From Pelagibacterium luteolum (GTDB lineage: Bacteria > Pseudomonadota > Alphaproteobacteria > Rhizobiales > Devosiaceae): a DNA stretch of 64,000 nucleotides. Positions 1 through 9,382 of this stretch are shown in pieces. The DNA is taken from positions 1 to 64,000 of the forward strand of contig NZ_FNCS01000015.1 in NCBI RefSeq assembly GCF_900100665.1, written 5' to 3'. The position numbers were made by a program, and so were the translations under genes. Numbering within the stretch: position 1 is the stretch's first letter; each line of letters opens with the position of its first letter. The notes beneath the pieces were generated by a model that was not told the origin of the DNA, did no database searches, and saw only the letters and a list, made by a program, of their open reading frames with translations.

Positions 1-1
1 A

Positions 2-175
2 CCCACCGAGAAGAAGCCAAAGGGCGGATTGTCCGGGGATCTGGAGGCCGCGGTTGAAGCGATGAAGGGGGTTCCATGGACCACGTTGCAGGATCTCAAG
101 GGCGACCCCGACATCCTGAAAAAGATCGATGACGCCGAGGCGCTCCTTCGATCATTGCGCAAGGCGCTTTCGTGA
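2..175 (+). CDS. C-terminal end of an unidentified protein (cut by the left edge)
   Basis: An open frame runs in from the left edge and stops at TGA 173-175, giving the last 57 residues of a protein whose start lies outside the window. The tail is charged and probably helical, with regularly spaced leucines near the end (ALLRSLRKALS), as often seen in small oligomerisation domains such as those ending ParB-like or DNA-binding proteins. The family cannot be recognised from this fragment. The next gene begins 49 bases downstream on the same strand, so the two could be cotranscribed. The frame could in principle be fortuitous, but its codon use looks coding. Confidence 0.45.
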   Translation, partial: PTEKKPKGGLSGDLEAAVEAMKGVPWTTLQDLKGDPDILKKIDDAEALLRSLRKALS

Positions 176-224
176 GTCCCGAGCAATCTGCAACACGCGT
201 TACGCGGCGCCAATAGGGGGTCCA

Positions 225-800
225 ATGATCATCGGCAATGTACTGTTTCTCGAAGAGTCGCTCGACCGGTACCTGCGCGCGCAGGAGGGCGCAGTCGACA
301 ACCACGTACGCCAGAAAGTCAGCAGGGTGGACTTGATCACGTCTGACGCGGAGATCGTGTACGCCCTTTTGCCCGAGGCTCGTGTCGCGCCGCTATAGGT
401 GGACTTCGACAATCCACAAAAGGACGTGCAGGAGGCACGCGTGCGGGTCCACGACATGTTTGACGGGATGGTGGAGATCGACGGAGTTCGTGCAACTCGC
501 AGCTTCGCGTTCACCGGCGACCCTGGCCTGTTTAGGTTGCGCACCAATCCATACTCAACAACCCTGCCTCATGGCGAAATCAGCAACCGGCGGGTCATTA
601 TCGGCATGTCAGGTCGGAACGACGCCGAGACGTTGAAGCGGGAGATCGATCGCCAGGAGCAGCTCTTGCGCGAATATGTGGAAACATCGACAAAGCATAT
701 CGAGGTGCACAACGACAAGCTTGGGGCGCTGCTTGGCGAAGCCGTCGCCAGCAGGCGCCAGCAGCTTGCCAGCCTCGAAGATCTCAAGAACCGCATTTAG
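225..800 (+). pseudogene. Broken gene: N-terminal part of a probable restriction-endonuclease-like protein, with an internal amber codon
   Basis: ATG 225 follows a GGGGG ribosome site. The frame is interrupted by TAG at 396-398 and continues in the same frame from GTG 399 to TAG 798-800. Read through, it gives about 190 residues of continuous, protein-like sequence: an N-terminal domain, a region with FTGDPGLFRLRTNPYST, and a coiled segment (LKREIDRQEQLLREYV). From memory, this N-terminal arrangement resembles 300-370-residue proteins that end in a PD-(D/E)XK nuclease domain. If so, the copy has lost that domain as well as carrying the stop. GTG 399 has no clear ribosome site of its own. Alternatives are two separate small genes or stop-codon readthrough. 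Loss of function is an inference. Confidence 0.55.
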
Positions 801-821
801 GGCGAGATAGCGGGTTTCCAT

Positions 822-3800
822 TCATGCCGCCTGGCGGCTCGCATGATCAGCCGCCCCTACCACAACGCTGGGACTGTCATCCGTGCTGGCGGCGAGATCG
901 GCTTCGAGATCGGCCAACTGCTCCCGCTTCAGTTCGAGCTCGGCCTCGAAGGCAAAGGTTTCGCCAATACGTGGCCGATAGGAGGCCAGACGCCGACGGG
1001 CATCCTCCAGCCGACAGCGATAATTGTCCTGCTCGCCCTCGAAGTTCGACAGAGCATGTTCGAGGCGAGCAATCGCGCCGAGCGGCGTGACCGTGACGGG
1101 CAGTTCGACCTCGTACTCACCGCCTGTCCGGTGCAGCGTGGTCGTGTAGTGGTATCCGTCGCGGCCAAACCGCTCGCCTGAGAAATGCAAGTTGAAGCCG
1201 CCGATTTCCGCGATCACCGTGTCACCCCCCTGTTGGAGCTGCACGAGGGTGAGGATTTCCTTCATCAGTGCGCGGCCGGCGGGCTTACGCTCGGCGAACG
1301 CGGTCCCGGTGACGGTCATCGTGAAGGCATCGCCGGCGGTCGGCACGAGGCGCACGATGTCCTGCCCGATATCGGTGATGCGCTGGCTCGAATGCTCGAC
1401 ATCGCGTTCCGCGTCGCGGACTTGGCGGCGAATGGCGTGCTGGTCGTCGATATGGGCGGCATGGAGCCGGTCGAGACGGGCGATCTCGGCCTCGAGCCCC
1501 GCCTTTTGCATCAGGCGCTGATCGCCCGATGCGATGGCCTTGGCCATGGCGAACTGGTTGGCCTGCCCCTCCCCCATGTCCTCGAGGCGCCGAATGGACG
1601 TATCGCCGGAGAGCGCAGCCGCGATGAAGCGAGCCTTGCGCTCGTTATTCTGCCACATGGTGGCGTCGAGCGAACCGAGCGTTGCATAGGCATAGAGCCC
1701 GATCTCATCGTGCTGGTTGCCTTGCCTGACGATGCGGCCTTCGCGCTGCTCGATCTGCGAGGGAAGCCACGGCACATCGAGATGGTGCAGCGCCTTCAGC
1801 CGCGCCTGCACATTGACGCCGGTGCCCATGGTTTCCGACGATCCGATCAGGATGCGGACCTTGCCGGCACTGAAATCGTTGAACAGCCGCTGCTTGGCCT
1901 CCGACTTCTTGAAGTCCTGCATATAGGCGATTTCCGAGGACGGCACGCCAAGGCGGACCAGCTGGTCGCGAATCCAGCGATAGGCCGAGAAGCCGCGGGA
2001 AGCTTCGACATTGATGGTGCCGAGATCGGAAAAGATGAGCTGGCCAGCGCCGGACTTGTCGAAGGGCTTGCCGTCCTTGCGGATATATTCGCCCTCGGCC
2101 GTCTCCCGCCAGATGCGGAAGGTGTTTCGGACAAGCGCGTTGAGCTTGTTGCCGTCCTCATTGTCCATGGCCGGCATGACCAGACGCAGGTCGATCGCGG
2201 CATGGCGACCGTCGGTGATGACCGAGAGCAGGATATCGTCGCCCGGCTGCGCCGGCCCGTCGCGCTCCTCGATCGCCTTGATACGCTGATCGAGGTGGCG
2301 CTGATAGGCCTTGAAGGCCGGCGTCGGCTCGGCCGTGATGATCTGGCGCTTGCCGCCGGCGATCTCCGGGACTTTGACATATTTCCGCAGGTCGGCGGGC
2401 TGCACCACGTCCGCGAACGACCGGAACATGGCGATCAGCTCGGGGACGTTGACGAACTGGGCAAAGCGCGTGACCGGCTTGTATTTGCCCGATGGCTGCA
2501 GCTCGAGTTCGGTCGAGGTGTCGCCGAAGGTCGATGCCCAGGCATCGAACTCGTGCAGACCGCGTGCGGCGAGCGCTGCGTTGTCCATCAGCCGCTGCAC
2601 GGTGAACATCTCGCCCAGCGTGTTGGTGATCGGCGTGCCGGAAGCCAGCACGAGCGCCCTGCCCGGATTTTTCGTCTCGAGAAGCCGAGACTTCACATAG
2701 AGGTCCCAGGCCCGCTGCGAGCCATTGGGATCGACGCCCTTCAGCGTCGACATGTTGGTGGCGAAGGTGAGCTTCCTGAACTCCTGCGCCTCATCGACGA
2801 TGATCTGGTCGATGCCGATCTCGGAGATGGTGAGCAGATCGTCCTTGGCAGTCGACAGCGCCTCCAGCCTTTCCTTGTGTCCCTCCTTCATGCGCTCGAT
2901 ACGCTTGCGCGAAAGCCGGTCCTCGCGATCGACCTTGGTCAGCAGCTCTTCATAACCATCGAGCTCGTCCTGAATCATTTGGCTCTCGAAGGCCGAGGGA
3001 ATCGAAATGAAGCGGAATGCCGAATGGGTGATGATGATCGCGTCCCAATTCGCGGTTGCTGCCCGCGACAGAAAGCGATGCCGCTTCTCCTTTACGAAAT
3101 TGGTCTCGTCGGCGACCAGAATCCGAGCATTCGGATAGAGTGCCAGGAACTCGCGGGCGGCCTGCGCCAGGCAATGGCCGGGCACGACCAGCATGGCCTT
3201 GTTGATGAGCCCGAGCCGGCGCTGCTCCATGATCGCGGCCGCGATCGAGAGCGTCTTGCCGGCGCCGACGGCGTGGGCGACATAGGTAGAGCCGGTCGAG
3301 ATGATGCGCCAGATCGCCCGCTTCTGGTGCCCATAAAGAGAAAAGGCGCCCGAGGCGCCTGGAAGCTGGAGATGGTCGCCGTTGAAACTTGGCGGCGCGA
3401 TATTGTTGAAGGTGTCGTTGTAGAGCCGCGCTAATCGGTCGGTGCGATCTGGATCGCTCCAGATCCACGTCTGGAACGCCGTCTTGATCTTTCCCAGCTT
3501 CTCCTTGGCCGCCTCGGTCTCGACCGTATTGAGGACGCGCCGCTCTGTGTCGCCGTCCTTCACCGTGTCGAAGATTTGCGGGATCGAGGAATTGAGCGCG
3601 TCGGACAGCAGCTGCCCGGCATCGCGACGATGGGTGCCCCATTCGGTCGTGCCGGCGGCGCTCCAGCCGAGTTGGCGCGCACTGACCGTCCAGCATGCAA
3701 GTTCGGGCGTGTGATGGATGCTGATGTCGGCATCCATCGTCTGCTTGACAAAGGCGATGATGTCGGTCGCCGGAATCCAGGGTGCGCCGAGACGGGCAGT

Positions 3801-5951
3801 GATGTCGGAGGGCCGAAGATCGGCGGGCTGTACGCCCTTGAGCGCCTCGACATTGCGGGCAAAGGCTGGATCGAGCGCAGCGGCGGCATCAGCGGCAGCG
3901 AGCTTGGAGCGAACAGCGCCGGAGAGATAGGCATCGGCGGTTTGCCAGGAACCGGACGTCGGATCCTGGAAGATCGCCTGCCCCAACTCGTCAATGACAT
4001 TGGCGACATCACGATGCAGCAATTCCGCGATGTGATCGGTGTCAACATGGCCACATTCGTTCAGCACGACGGCGAGAGCATCGGCGGCCGACGTGATGAC
4101 CGGCGCCGGCGGCGGCGCGATGACGCGCTCGGTAAAGATCGGGCCGGGCCGGGCGGTATTGGTCTCGAGGTCGTAGTCCTCGATGGACGCCACCAGCCAG
4201 CAATCGGGATCATCAAGTAAGGGCTGGATGTTCGGACGCCGGTGCACCTCTCGGAATTCACCGGTCTCCGCGTCGTCGGAGGTCGAGACTGTGGTGAAGT
4301 TGATGGGCCCGAATTCACGCACGAAGTTGGACCAGGCAATGCGCAGCTTGACCTGCGCCGGCTTCCACGGCCGGTCGAATTCCTGGAGTTTCAGCACCTC
4401 GCGCACGGCGTCGCGGATCGGGATCAGCTTGCGAATGACGCGGGCCCGCTTGTCGGAGACGCTGTCCCCTCCCCGTCCCTTCCTGACGGTGATGGTCACC
4501 GCCTGACCGTCGACCATCTGCATCAGCGCGTTGTTCTTGCCGATGAAGTAGCTGCCCTCACGAGCGGCGCCATTCGGAATGGTCGCAGTTGATACCGGGT
4601 CATCGGCACTGTCGTCGACGTCGGGACCGCAATCTTCCGGCTCGCCGTCATAGATGGCTTCAGGAAGCGCCTTGATCGCGGTCGCGAGTGCGACGTCGAG
4701 ATCGACGTCCGGGCGCGGCTGGCAGGTATAGGTTTCGTCAGGACCGTAGATGCCGCGCCGCAGCGCATGTTCGCCAAGGACCATATCGGGGTGATCGGCG
4801 AACCATCGATTGACCCGGATAGCCCCGTCTTCCTCGGTCGGCGGTCGCACTTCCGCCAGATCGAGCCAGCTTTGATCGCCCGCCACCTCTCCGTCCTGGC
4901 GCTTGCGGAAGAAGAGGATGTCGACGACGACATCGGTTCCGGCATCGGCGCGGAAGCTGCCCGCCGGCAAGCGTATGGCGCCGACAAGATCGGCCGTGGC
5001 CGCGATCGTCTCGCGGGCGCGGCTATCGGCCTTGTCCATCGTGCCGCTCGAGGTCACGAAGGCGGCAAGCCCGCCGGGCTTCAACGCACGAACCGCCTTC
5101 ATGATGAAATAGTCATGCAGGCGCAGGCCAAGCGCGCGGAAGGCGCGGTCACTGCGCACGGTTCGGTCGGAGAAGGGAGGATTGCCGATGGCGAGGTCGA
5201 AATGCGCAGGCAGATCGACCCGCGCGAAATCCTGATTGAGTATTTTGGCGCGGGGCTGGAGGAGGCGGGCGATCCGGGCGGTAACCGGATCGATCTCGAT
5301 GCCCGTGAGATGGGTCACGGGATGTAGCGCCGCGGGCATCAGCGCCGGAAACAGGCCCGTGCCGATGCCGGGCTCGAGCACGCGTCCGCCGCGCCAGCCA
5401 AGCCGCTGCAGACCCGACCAGATGGCCCGGACGATATATTCCGGGGTGAAGTGCGCATACTGGGTGCAGCGGGCCAGCGAGGCGTAGTCGCCGCTGTCGA
5501 TGGCGCCCTCGAGGTCGGCGCCGATCTCTTCCCAGCCCTTGCGGAAACCGTCCTCGCCGGGCCGACGAAATACGCCGTTGGCAAGCTCGGAAGCGCCGAA
5601 GCCGGTGAACCGGATCAGTGCCGCCTGCTCCACCCGTGTTGCCGGACGCCGCTCCTCGACGATTTCAGCGGCGAGCCGGATCGCCGCAAGATTGTCGCAG
5701 GCGCGATCGCGCCACGACTTTGCAAGACCGCGCATGCCGGCGAGGTGGAAGTTCTCGCCCTTGGGTGCCCGGCGCGAGGGTTGCGCGTCGGCCGTGGCGC
5801 GCCTGGCTGGCGTGGGAGAGTGCGGAGCCGGATCGTCATCGTCCGGATCGTTGGCCGGACTGTCGGAAAAGGCGGTCACGCCAAGGCCGAGCCCTGAGGA
5901 AAGTGCGGTATTACCGAACAGGTCGAGCGTGAAGGGGTCGTCATGGGACAT
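822..5951 (-). CDS. Giant N6-adenine methylase-like / SNF2-like helicase fusion protein
   Basis: A 1709-residue protein that joins a DNA methylase-like domain to a superfamily 2 helicase. The N-terminal third has the methylase signature NPPF (AIGNPPFSDRTVRSD) preceded by a cofactor loop (LEPGIGTGLFPALM). The middle has Walker A (AVGAGKTLS), motif II DEAQEFR and motif III (ASGTPITNT). The C-terminal half has helicase motifs V-VI (SSETMGTGVNVQ, EQREGRIVRQGNQ), then a coiled-coil tail. Start 5951 is preferred over the upstream ATG 5987 because AGGAG lies 8 bases before it. Proteins of this design are common on alphaproteobacterial plasmids next to ssb/ardC-type genes and may protect incoming DNA or act in plasmid maintenance. 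The function is untested. It leads a minus-strand block of plasmid accessory genes. Confidence 0.85.
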   Translation of the reverse strand: MSHDDPFTLDLFGNTALSSGLGLGVTAFSDSPANDPDDDDPAPHSPTPARRATADAQPSRRAPKGENFHLAGMRGLAKSWRDRACDNLAAIRLAAEIVEERRPATRVEQAALIRFTGFGASELANGVFRRPGEDGFRKGWEEIGADLEGAIDSGDYASLARCTQYAHFTPEYIVRAIWSGLQRLGWRGGRVLEPGIGTGLFPALMPAALHPVTHLTGIEIDPVTARIARLLQPRAKILNQDFARVDLPAHFDLAIGNPPFSDRTVRSDRAFRALGLRLHDYFIMKAVRALKPGGLAAFVTSSGTMDKADSRARETIAATADLVGAIRLPAGSFRADAGTDVVVDILFFRKRQDGEVAGDQSWLDLAEVRPPTEEDGAIRVNRWFADHPDMVLGEHALRRGIYGPDETYTCQPRPDVDLDVALATAIKALPEAIYDGEPEDCGPDVDDSADDPVSTATIPNGAAREGSYFIGKNNALMQMVDGQAVTITVRKGRGGDSVSDKRARVIRKLIPIRDAVREVLKLQEFDRPWKPAQVKLRIAWSNFVREFGPINFTTVSTSDDAETGEFREVHRRPNIQPLLDDPDCWLVASIEDYDLETNTARPGPIFTERVIAPPPAPVITSAADALAVVLNECGHVDTDHIAELLHRDVANVIDELGQAIFQDPTSGSWQTADAYLSGAVRSKLAAADAAAALDPAFARNVEALKGVQPADLRPSDITARLGAPWIPATDIIAFVKQTMDADISIHHTPELACWTVSARQLGWSAAGTTEWGTHRRDAGQLLSDALNSSIPQIFDTVKDGDTERRVLNTVETEAAKEKLGKIKTAFQTWIWSDPDRTDRLARLYNDTFNNIAPPSFNGDHLQLPGASGAFSLYGHQKRAIWRIISTGSTYVAHAVGAGKTLSIAAAIMEQRRLGLINKAMLVVPGHCLAQAAREFLALYPNARILVADETNFVKEKRHRFLSRAATANWDAIIITHSAFRFISIPSAFESQMIQDELDGYEELLTKVDREDRLSRKRIERMKEGHKERLEALSTAKDDLLTISEIGIDQIIVDEAQEFRKLTFATNMSTLKGVDPNGSQRAWDLYVKSRLLETKNPGRALVLASGTPITNTLGEMFTVQRLMDNAALAARGLHEFDAWASTFGDTSTELELQPSGKYKPVTRFAQFVNVPELIAMFRSFADVVQPADLRKYVKVPEIAGGKRQIITAEPTPAFKAYQRHLDQRIKAIEERDGPAQPGDDILLSVITDGRHAAIDLRLVMPAMDNEDGNKLNALVRNTFRIWRETAEGEYIRKDGKPFDKSGAGQLIFSDLGTINVEASRGFSAYRWIRDQLVRLGVPSSEIAYMQDFKKSEAKQRLFNDFSAGKVRILIGSSETMGTGVNVQARLKALHHLDVPWLPSQIEQREGRIVRQGNQHDEIGLYAYATLGSLDATMWQNNERKARFIAAALSGDTSIRRLEDMGEGQANQFAMAKAIASGDQRLMQKAGLEAEIARLDRLHAAHIDDQHAIRRQVRDAERDVEHSSQRITDIGQDIVRLVPTAGDAFTMTVTGTAFAERKPAGRALMKEILTLVQLQQGGDTVIAEIGGFNLHFSGERFGRDGYHYTTTLHRTGGEYEVELPVTVTPLGAIARLEHALSNFEGEQDNYRCRLEDARRRLASYRPRIGETFAFEAELELKREQLADLEADLAASTDDSPSVVVGAADHASRQAA

Positions 5952-6037
5952 TGGATAATCTCCTGGGATTGTGGCAAGCGCCATCACGCGACCCGCGCTT
6001 GCGGCCGCGTGAAAAGCTGGCGAGAGTGTGGGATGAG

Positions 6038-6436
6038 CTAGCGGGCGATCAGCGACAACGAGACGTCCGTCTCGGTCAGTTGCACGCGTAGATGCGTGCA
6101 GCGCATGTTCCGATCGAACAGCGGAATCAGTCCTTCGGCATCGAGGAACTCGATGCCGTCGTCACCGCCAAAATGGCGGTGCTTGTAATGCCACCAGTCG
6201 GGATTGCCGACCGGGTGACATTCCTCCGAATAGACCACGAGGGCGCGCTCACCCTTGGCGAGCTTGCCGTTGGAGAGGAGATAAACCCCCTGGTCGCCCA
6301 CTAGCCAAAGTCCCGGCTTTTCATCCTTGCCGGGCTTGATGCCGTAGTAGGGATTGCGAAATCCGCCATTGGCGGCGGCATCGGCTATGCCGCGCTCGAT
6401 GACCTTGCGAACAGCAAGAATGGGAAATGTGAACAT
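6038..6436 (-). CDS. DUF3085 family protein
   Basis: A 132-residue soluble protein with no membrane segment. The sequence (GLWLVGDQGVYLLSNGKLAKG, then CHPVGNPDWWHYKHRHFGGDDG) matches my memory of the DUF3085 family, found on rhizobial and sphingomonad plasmids with no known activity. The start at 6436 follows GGAGG with a 5-base spacer. It lies between the giant methylase/helicase and the DUF1419-like gene, all on the minus strand with short gaps, so it is probably part of the same accessory operon. The family assignment is from recall; the motif-rich central segment argues for a real gene. Confidence 0.75.
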   Translation of the reverse strand: MFTFPILAVRKVIERGIADAAANGGFRNPYYGIKPGKDEKPGLWLVGDQGVYLLSNGKLAKGERALVVYSEECHPVGNPDWWHYKHRHFGGDDGIEFLDAEGLIPLFDRNMRCTHLRVQLTETDVSLSLIAR

Positions 6437-6448
6437 GACAGCCTCCGA

Positions 6449-7054
6449 TCAGGCTGCAATTGCGGCGGGCAGGTAGCGAAGATGGACCGGCAGCTTGGCA
6501 CTGATCTCGGCCTCGGTGAGGTCGTCGAGCAGCTTCAGCATCGTGCCCTTCGCGCCACTGTAGACGGTGATGGTGCGAGCGCCCTGGTCACACTCTGGCC
6601 AGCGCTCACCCGCATAGCCGCGATAGTCGGCATAGGTGGTACTCCAGATGTGGTCGAGCCGCTCAGTGCGCGTCATGGCACGGACGGGGCGGGATTCCCG
6701 CTCGACGATCACATCGCGCAGGCGCTCGGCCGAACCCTTGGCCAACATGTCGCAATAGCCGTGGAAATGACGAATGCGGCCATCGATCGAGAGCGCGAAG
6801 AAGACGCTGGTGATCGAGCCGGTCATGAACTCGCGCATGGCGAACATGTCGCCGCGCATCCAAAGCGGCGGCAGAATCTCGAACATGTAGTCATGCTCGG
6901 ACCGGCCGATCTCGAACCACTCCCCATCATAGAGCCGGCCGGTGAGGCGTGCCTTGCTCATCGGCGCCTGGCCATGGCGATCGAACATATGGAACATCTG
7001 CTGGCGCGTGGCGGCGCCCTCGAAGATCTTGCGGAAGGGAGTTTGGGTGATCAT
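6449..7054 (-). CDS. DUF1419-like protein
   Basis: A 201-residue protein beginning MITQTPFRKIFEG, with AGGAG 6 bases upstream of the ATG. It has an aromatic-rich centre (EHDYMFEILPPLWMRGDMFA) and a segment beginning SVFFALSIDGRIRHFHGYC. No catalytic motif is obvious. It resembles DUF1419 proteins from rhizobial plasmids, a family of unknown function. The gap to the DUF3085 gene downstream is 12 bases, so the two are very likely cotranscribed. Without a search the family number is a best guess, but the reading frame and start are well supported. Confidence 0.65.
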   Translation of the reverse strand: MITQTPFRKIFEGAATRQQMFHMFDRHGQAPMSKARLTGRLYDGEWFEIGRSEHDYMFEILPPLWMRGDMFAMREFMTGSITSVFFALSIDGRIRHFHGYCDMLAKGSAERLRDVIVERESRPVRAMTRTERLDHIWSTTYADYRGYAGERWPECDQGARTITVYSGAKGTMLKLLDDLTEAEISAKLPVHLRYLPAAIAA

Positions 7055-7179
7055 GGCGGCTCCTGTCGTCCGTCGGCATCAAGCGCGATCCTGTCCACCC
7101 GACCGGATCATCACCTTCATGCCTTCTCATCACCCCTTCGCGCGGCCGCCTCTCCGGTCCGGCGGGTCAAGGGCCGGCG

Positions 7180-8160
7180 CTAGCTGGGCGCAGCTTCCCT
7201 TGACGCGACGGCCGGGCATGCGGCAGCGATTCCGCTCTCCTTTCCGCTTCCATTCCCGGGTTTCCCTTCCCCGGTCCTTTTGAGGTCGCTGTTCCAATCC
7301 TGCGTGGAAGGCCGCAGCCGCTCGTACCGGCACCGGGTCTCACGCACGATCTCCTGCAAACGACCGGCATAGATCTCGCCCTGCCGATCATTGTCGGTGG
7401 CCGCGGCGATCAATATGTCGGCGCTCGCGGCGATCGCCCGGATCGCGGTATCGCTGGCGGGCGACCACCCGCCCCCGGTGCTGATGTAGAGGGTGTCGGC
7501 ACGCATGCCCTCGATCGCGGCAAGGCTCATGGCGTCTATCGCCGCCTCGGTGACGCAGAACCGAAGCGCCGCTTCGTTGCCGAGGCGGAACAGTTCCTTG
7601 CTGCCGCCGGTGGAGAAGCCGCGCCACTGCGGGCCGCGTTCTTCCCATCCGATCAGTTGGCTGGTTCGGTCGACATGCGCCGTCCAAATGCTGCCGCCCG
7701 GACCCTCGCGCAGCAGGCCTCGTGCAATAGCGGCCTGTAGAATGCATATTGGGATCGCACGCTCATCTGCCAGATATCGCCAGGCGCGAGATCCGATGGT
7801 CGGGGGTCGTCGGCGCCGCCATCGCTCAGTGATCGAAAGTGGAGTGCCCGTGCGCTTAGGCCGGTTCCAGGGCGGCGTGGCCGGAACATGGCCGACGAGA
7901 CCGCGAACCGCCTCGACGGCCGCCGGAAAGGCGATACCCCCCAAGTGACCGGCGAGGGTGAAGACGTCACCCTTGGCATCCGAGAGTGGATCGAACCAGC
8001 CCCTGCCGCTATGGATGACGATGATGATCTCGCCTTCCCCGCGCCGATACTTCACGGCGCGCGCGGTGCTCTCCTTGAGGTCAACTTTCCAGCCCTCGCG
8101 CTCGAGCACGGCGGCACAGGGCACCTTGTCTCGCAATGTCTCGATTTCATGCTGCTCCAT
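7180..8160 (-). CDS. DUF3991 / Toprim domain protein
   Basis: A 326-residue protein of primase-like type. The N-terminal region (residues about 1-90) has the DUF3991 pattern with GRGWFDPLSDAKGDVFTLAG. The C-terminal half has a Toprim fold: the glutamate strand is CVTEAAIDAMSLAAIEG and the acidic pair lies in AATDNDRQGEIYAGRL. Toprim domains act in primases, topoisomerases and OLD nucleases. On plasmids the DUF3991-Toprim pairing is generally read as a primase or DNA-processing accessory protein. The last 45 residues are low-complexity and rich in Gly, Lys and Ser. The ATG at 8160 has only a weak ribosome site, so the start is less certain than the domains. Confidence 0.8.
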   Translation of the reverse strand: MEQHEIETLRDKVPCAAVLEREGWKVDLKESTARAVKYRRGEGEIIIVIHSGRGWFDPLSDAKGDVFTLAGHLGGIAFPAAVEAVRGLVGHVPATPPWNRPKRTGTPLSITERWRRRRPPTIGSRAWRYLADERAIPICILQAAIARGLLREGPGGSIWTAHVDRTSQLIGWEERGPQWRGFSTGGSKELFRLGNEAALRFCVTEAAIDAMSLAAIEGMRADTLYISTGGGWSPASDTAIRAIAASADILIAAATDNDRQGEIYAGRLQEIVRETRCRYERLRPSTQDWNSDLKRTGEGKPGNGSGKESGIAAACPAVASREAAPS

Positions 8161-8438
8161 GGGTCGATCACGCCGGCGCCGCAGGGCGTCCGGCCCTTTC
8201 CTTGTCCAGATCTGTTTTCTCTACCTTTCCGGCAGGCCTCGAGGTCGGCCGCGAAGCCGGAAGACCGCAGGGGCGCACCGGCTTGCCGGGGCGGCGGAGC
8301 CTCCCTTGCGGGCTTCCCGGCGCAAGCGGCAAAACCTCGTCCTATTGAGGGCTCACGGCCTCCGCCCACCAACGGGGGCAGGACTGTGCGGCGCGCAACC
8401 CGGCCTTTCTGACGGCCGGGCGCCTGGCGCGAGGGGAA

Positions 8439-8459
8439 GGCCGGCTCAATGAGCCGGCC
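8439..8459 (-). terminator. GC-rich hairpin at the end of the 61-residue gene
   Basis: A perfect 9-base-pair inverted repeat, GGCCGGCTC and GAGCCGGCC around a 3-base loop, overlaps the stop codon of the small minus-strand gene at 8446-8448. On the minus strand it is followed by a pyrimidine-rich run (TTCCCC) rather than a clean U tract, so termination would be weak or factor-assisted. The 285 bases between 8161 and 8445 hold no gene that I can support. Confidence 0.4.
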
Positions 8460-8631
8460 GACCGCCCTGGTAAGGATCGTATTCGAAGAGCGGCTCGACT
8501 TCGGCGTCGTCGAGTTCGTCGGCGGGCATGACGCCGTATTCGTCGTCGACCTTGAAGAGAATGACCGGCACCATCAGGGTGCGGGCGAGGTGCCAAGCGT
8601 GGTTCTGTGCGAGGGAAAGATCGTGCGACAT
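8446..8631 (-). CDS. Small conserved-looking acidic protein, 61 residues
   Basis: A short protein beginning MSHDLSLAQNHAWHLARTLM with an acidic C-terminal half (DELDDAEVEPLFEYDPYQGG). GGAG lies 8 bases before ATG 8631, which favours this start over longer upstream readings whose extra residues look non-coding. Similar small proteins occur among rhizobial plasmid accessory genes, but I know of no function. It has no signal peptide or membrane segment. It is oriented like its neighbours and could be cotranscribed with the Toprim gene downstream, although a hairpin lies at its 3' end. Confidence 0.6.
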   Translation of the reverse strand: MSHDLSLAQNHAWHLARTLMVPVILFKVDDEYGVMPADELDDAEVEPLFEYDPYQGGRPAH

Positions 8632-8927
8632 TGAAGGGCTCCGTCCATGGGCGGGGCCGATCCCCGCTCTGGCGCCCGTCGGGTCCGGGGCCCGGCCGCA
8701 ATCACCGCGCAGGCGAAGCCGCAGCGGCCGCACGCTCGCGTAGCGGACCCCTTGTGGGTTGATTGGAGGAGGACGGACCTGGACCAGGAAGCCAGCACAG
8801 CAAGCGGGGGCGGACCTGCGCGTGGATGGATCTACGCCCTGTCGCATCCTTCCCGGTAGCAGAGAGCCGTTGCAGAGACCGGACCTATGGTCCCCTCATG
8901 ATCGTCGCGGCGACCTGCCTCTCCGTG
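8632..8927. other. Non-coding stretch between two small minus-strand genes
   Basis: These 296 bases hold short frames on both strands, all with shadow-like composition and without good ribosome sites. The segment probably contains the promoter of the 61-residue gene. No clear -35/-10 pair or repeat could be picked out. Confidence 0.4.
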
Positions 8928-9215
8928 TCATTGCTCAGGATCCGAATGAACTCGATGACGAAGTTCGCGATCGACGATCGACTCTACGACGTCGATATCC
9001 ATCTCGGCGGACGGTTCGATCCGCGCCACCTCGGCAGCTACCTTTGCCCAATGGAGGAACCGGCCGTCTTTGATCGCGCGGGATCTTCCGGCAAGCCGTT
9101 GTGCCTCATAATAGGCAGTCGGGCCGTGGAGTACGACGAGGTGCCGGGCGTCTTCCCGCCATCGGCGACGGATCGCACGCCGCCTCTCCACCCATGCCAA
9201 TATCGCCCTCAGCAT
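8928..9215 (-). CDS. Small basic protein of unknown function, 95 residues
   Basis: The preferred start is ATG 9215 (MLRAILAWVERRRAIRRRWR), with GGGGAG about 10 bases upstream; a longer frame to 9293 adds residues that look untranslated. The N-terminal 20 residues are very basic, the middle is helical (ARHLVVLHGPTAYYEAQRLA) and the C-terminal part is acidic. There is no signal sequence. It is a lone minus-strand gene diverging from the SRAP gene, of a type seen on rhizobial plasmids, and no family was recognised with confidence. Confidence 0.55.
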   Translation of the reverse strand: MLRAILAWVERRRAIRRRWREDARHLVVLHGPTAYYEAQRLAGRSRAIKDGRFLHWAKVAAEVARIEPSAEMDIDVVESIVDRELRHRVHSDPEQ

Positions 9216-9382
9216 CACTGAAACACTCCCCCCAGCTTCACGGGCGCCCCTGCCCGCGTCAGGGATGGACGCCCGGAGGGTGAAGACCCGCACCGCGGGT
9301 CTTCAGCTGCGCCGACAGCCCGATTCCGGAGGAAGACGCCCCACCCCTCGAAAGACCTTAAAGTTCACGCTATCCTTGCCGG

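Noticed and set aside
1185..3434. A 749-codon open frame on the plus strand opposite the giant methylase/helicase gene
   Set aside because: It is a mirror frame created by high GC codon bias. The minus-strand product has intact helicase and methylase motifs, while the plus-strand translation has none and no ribosome site.
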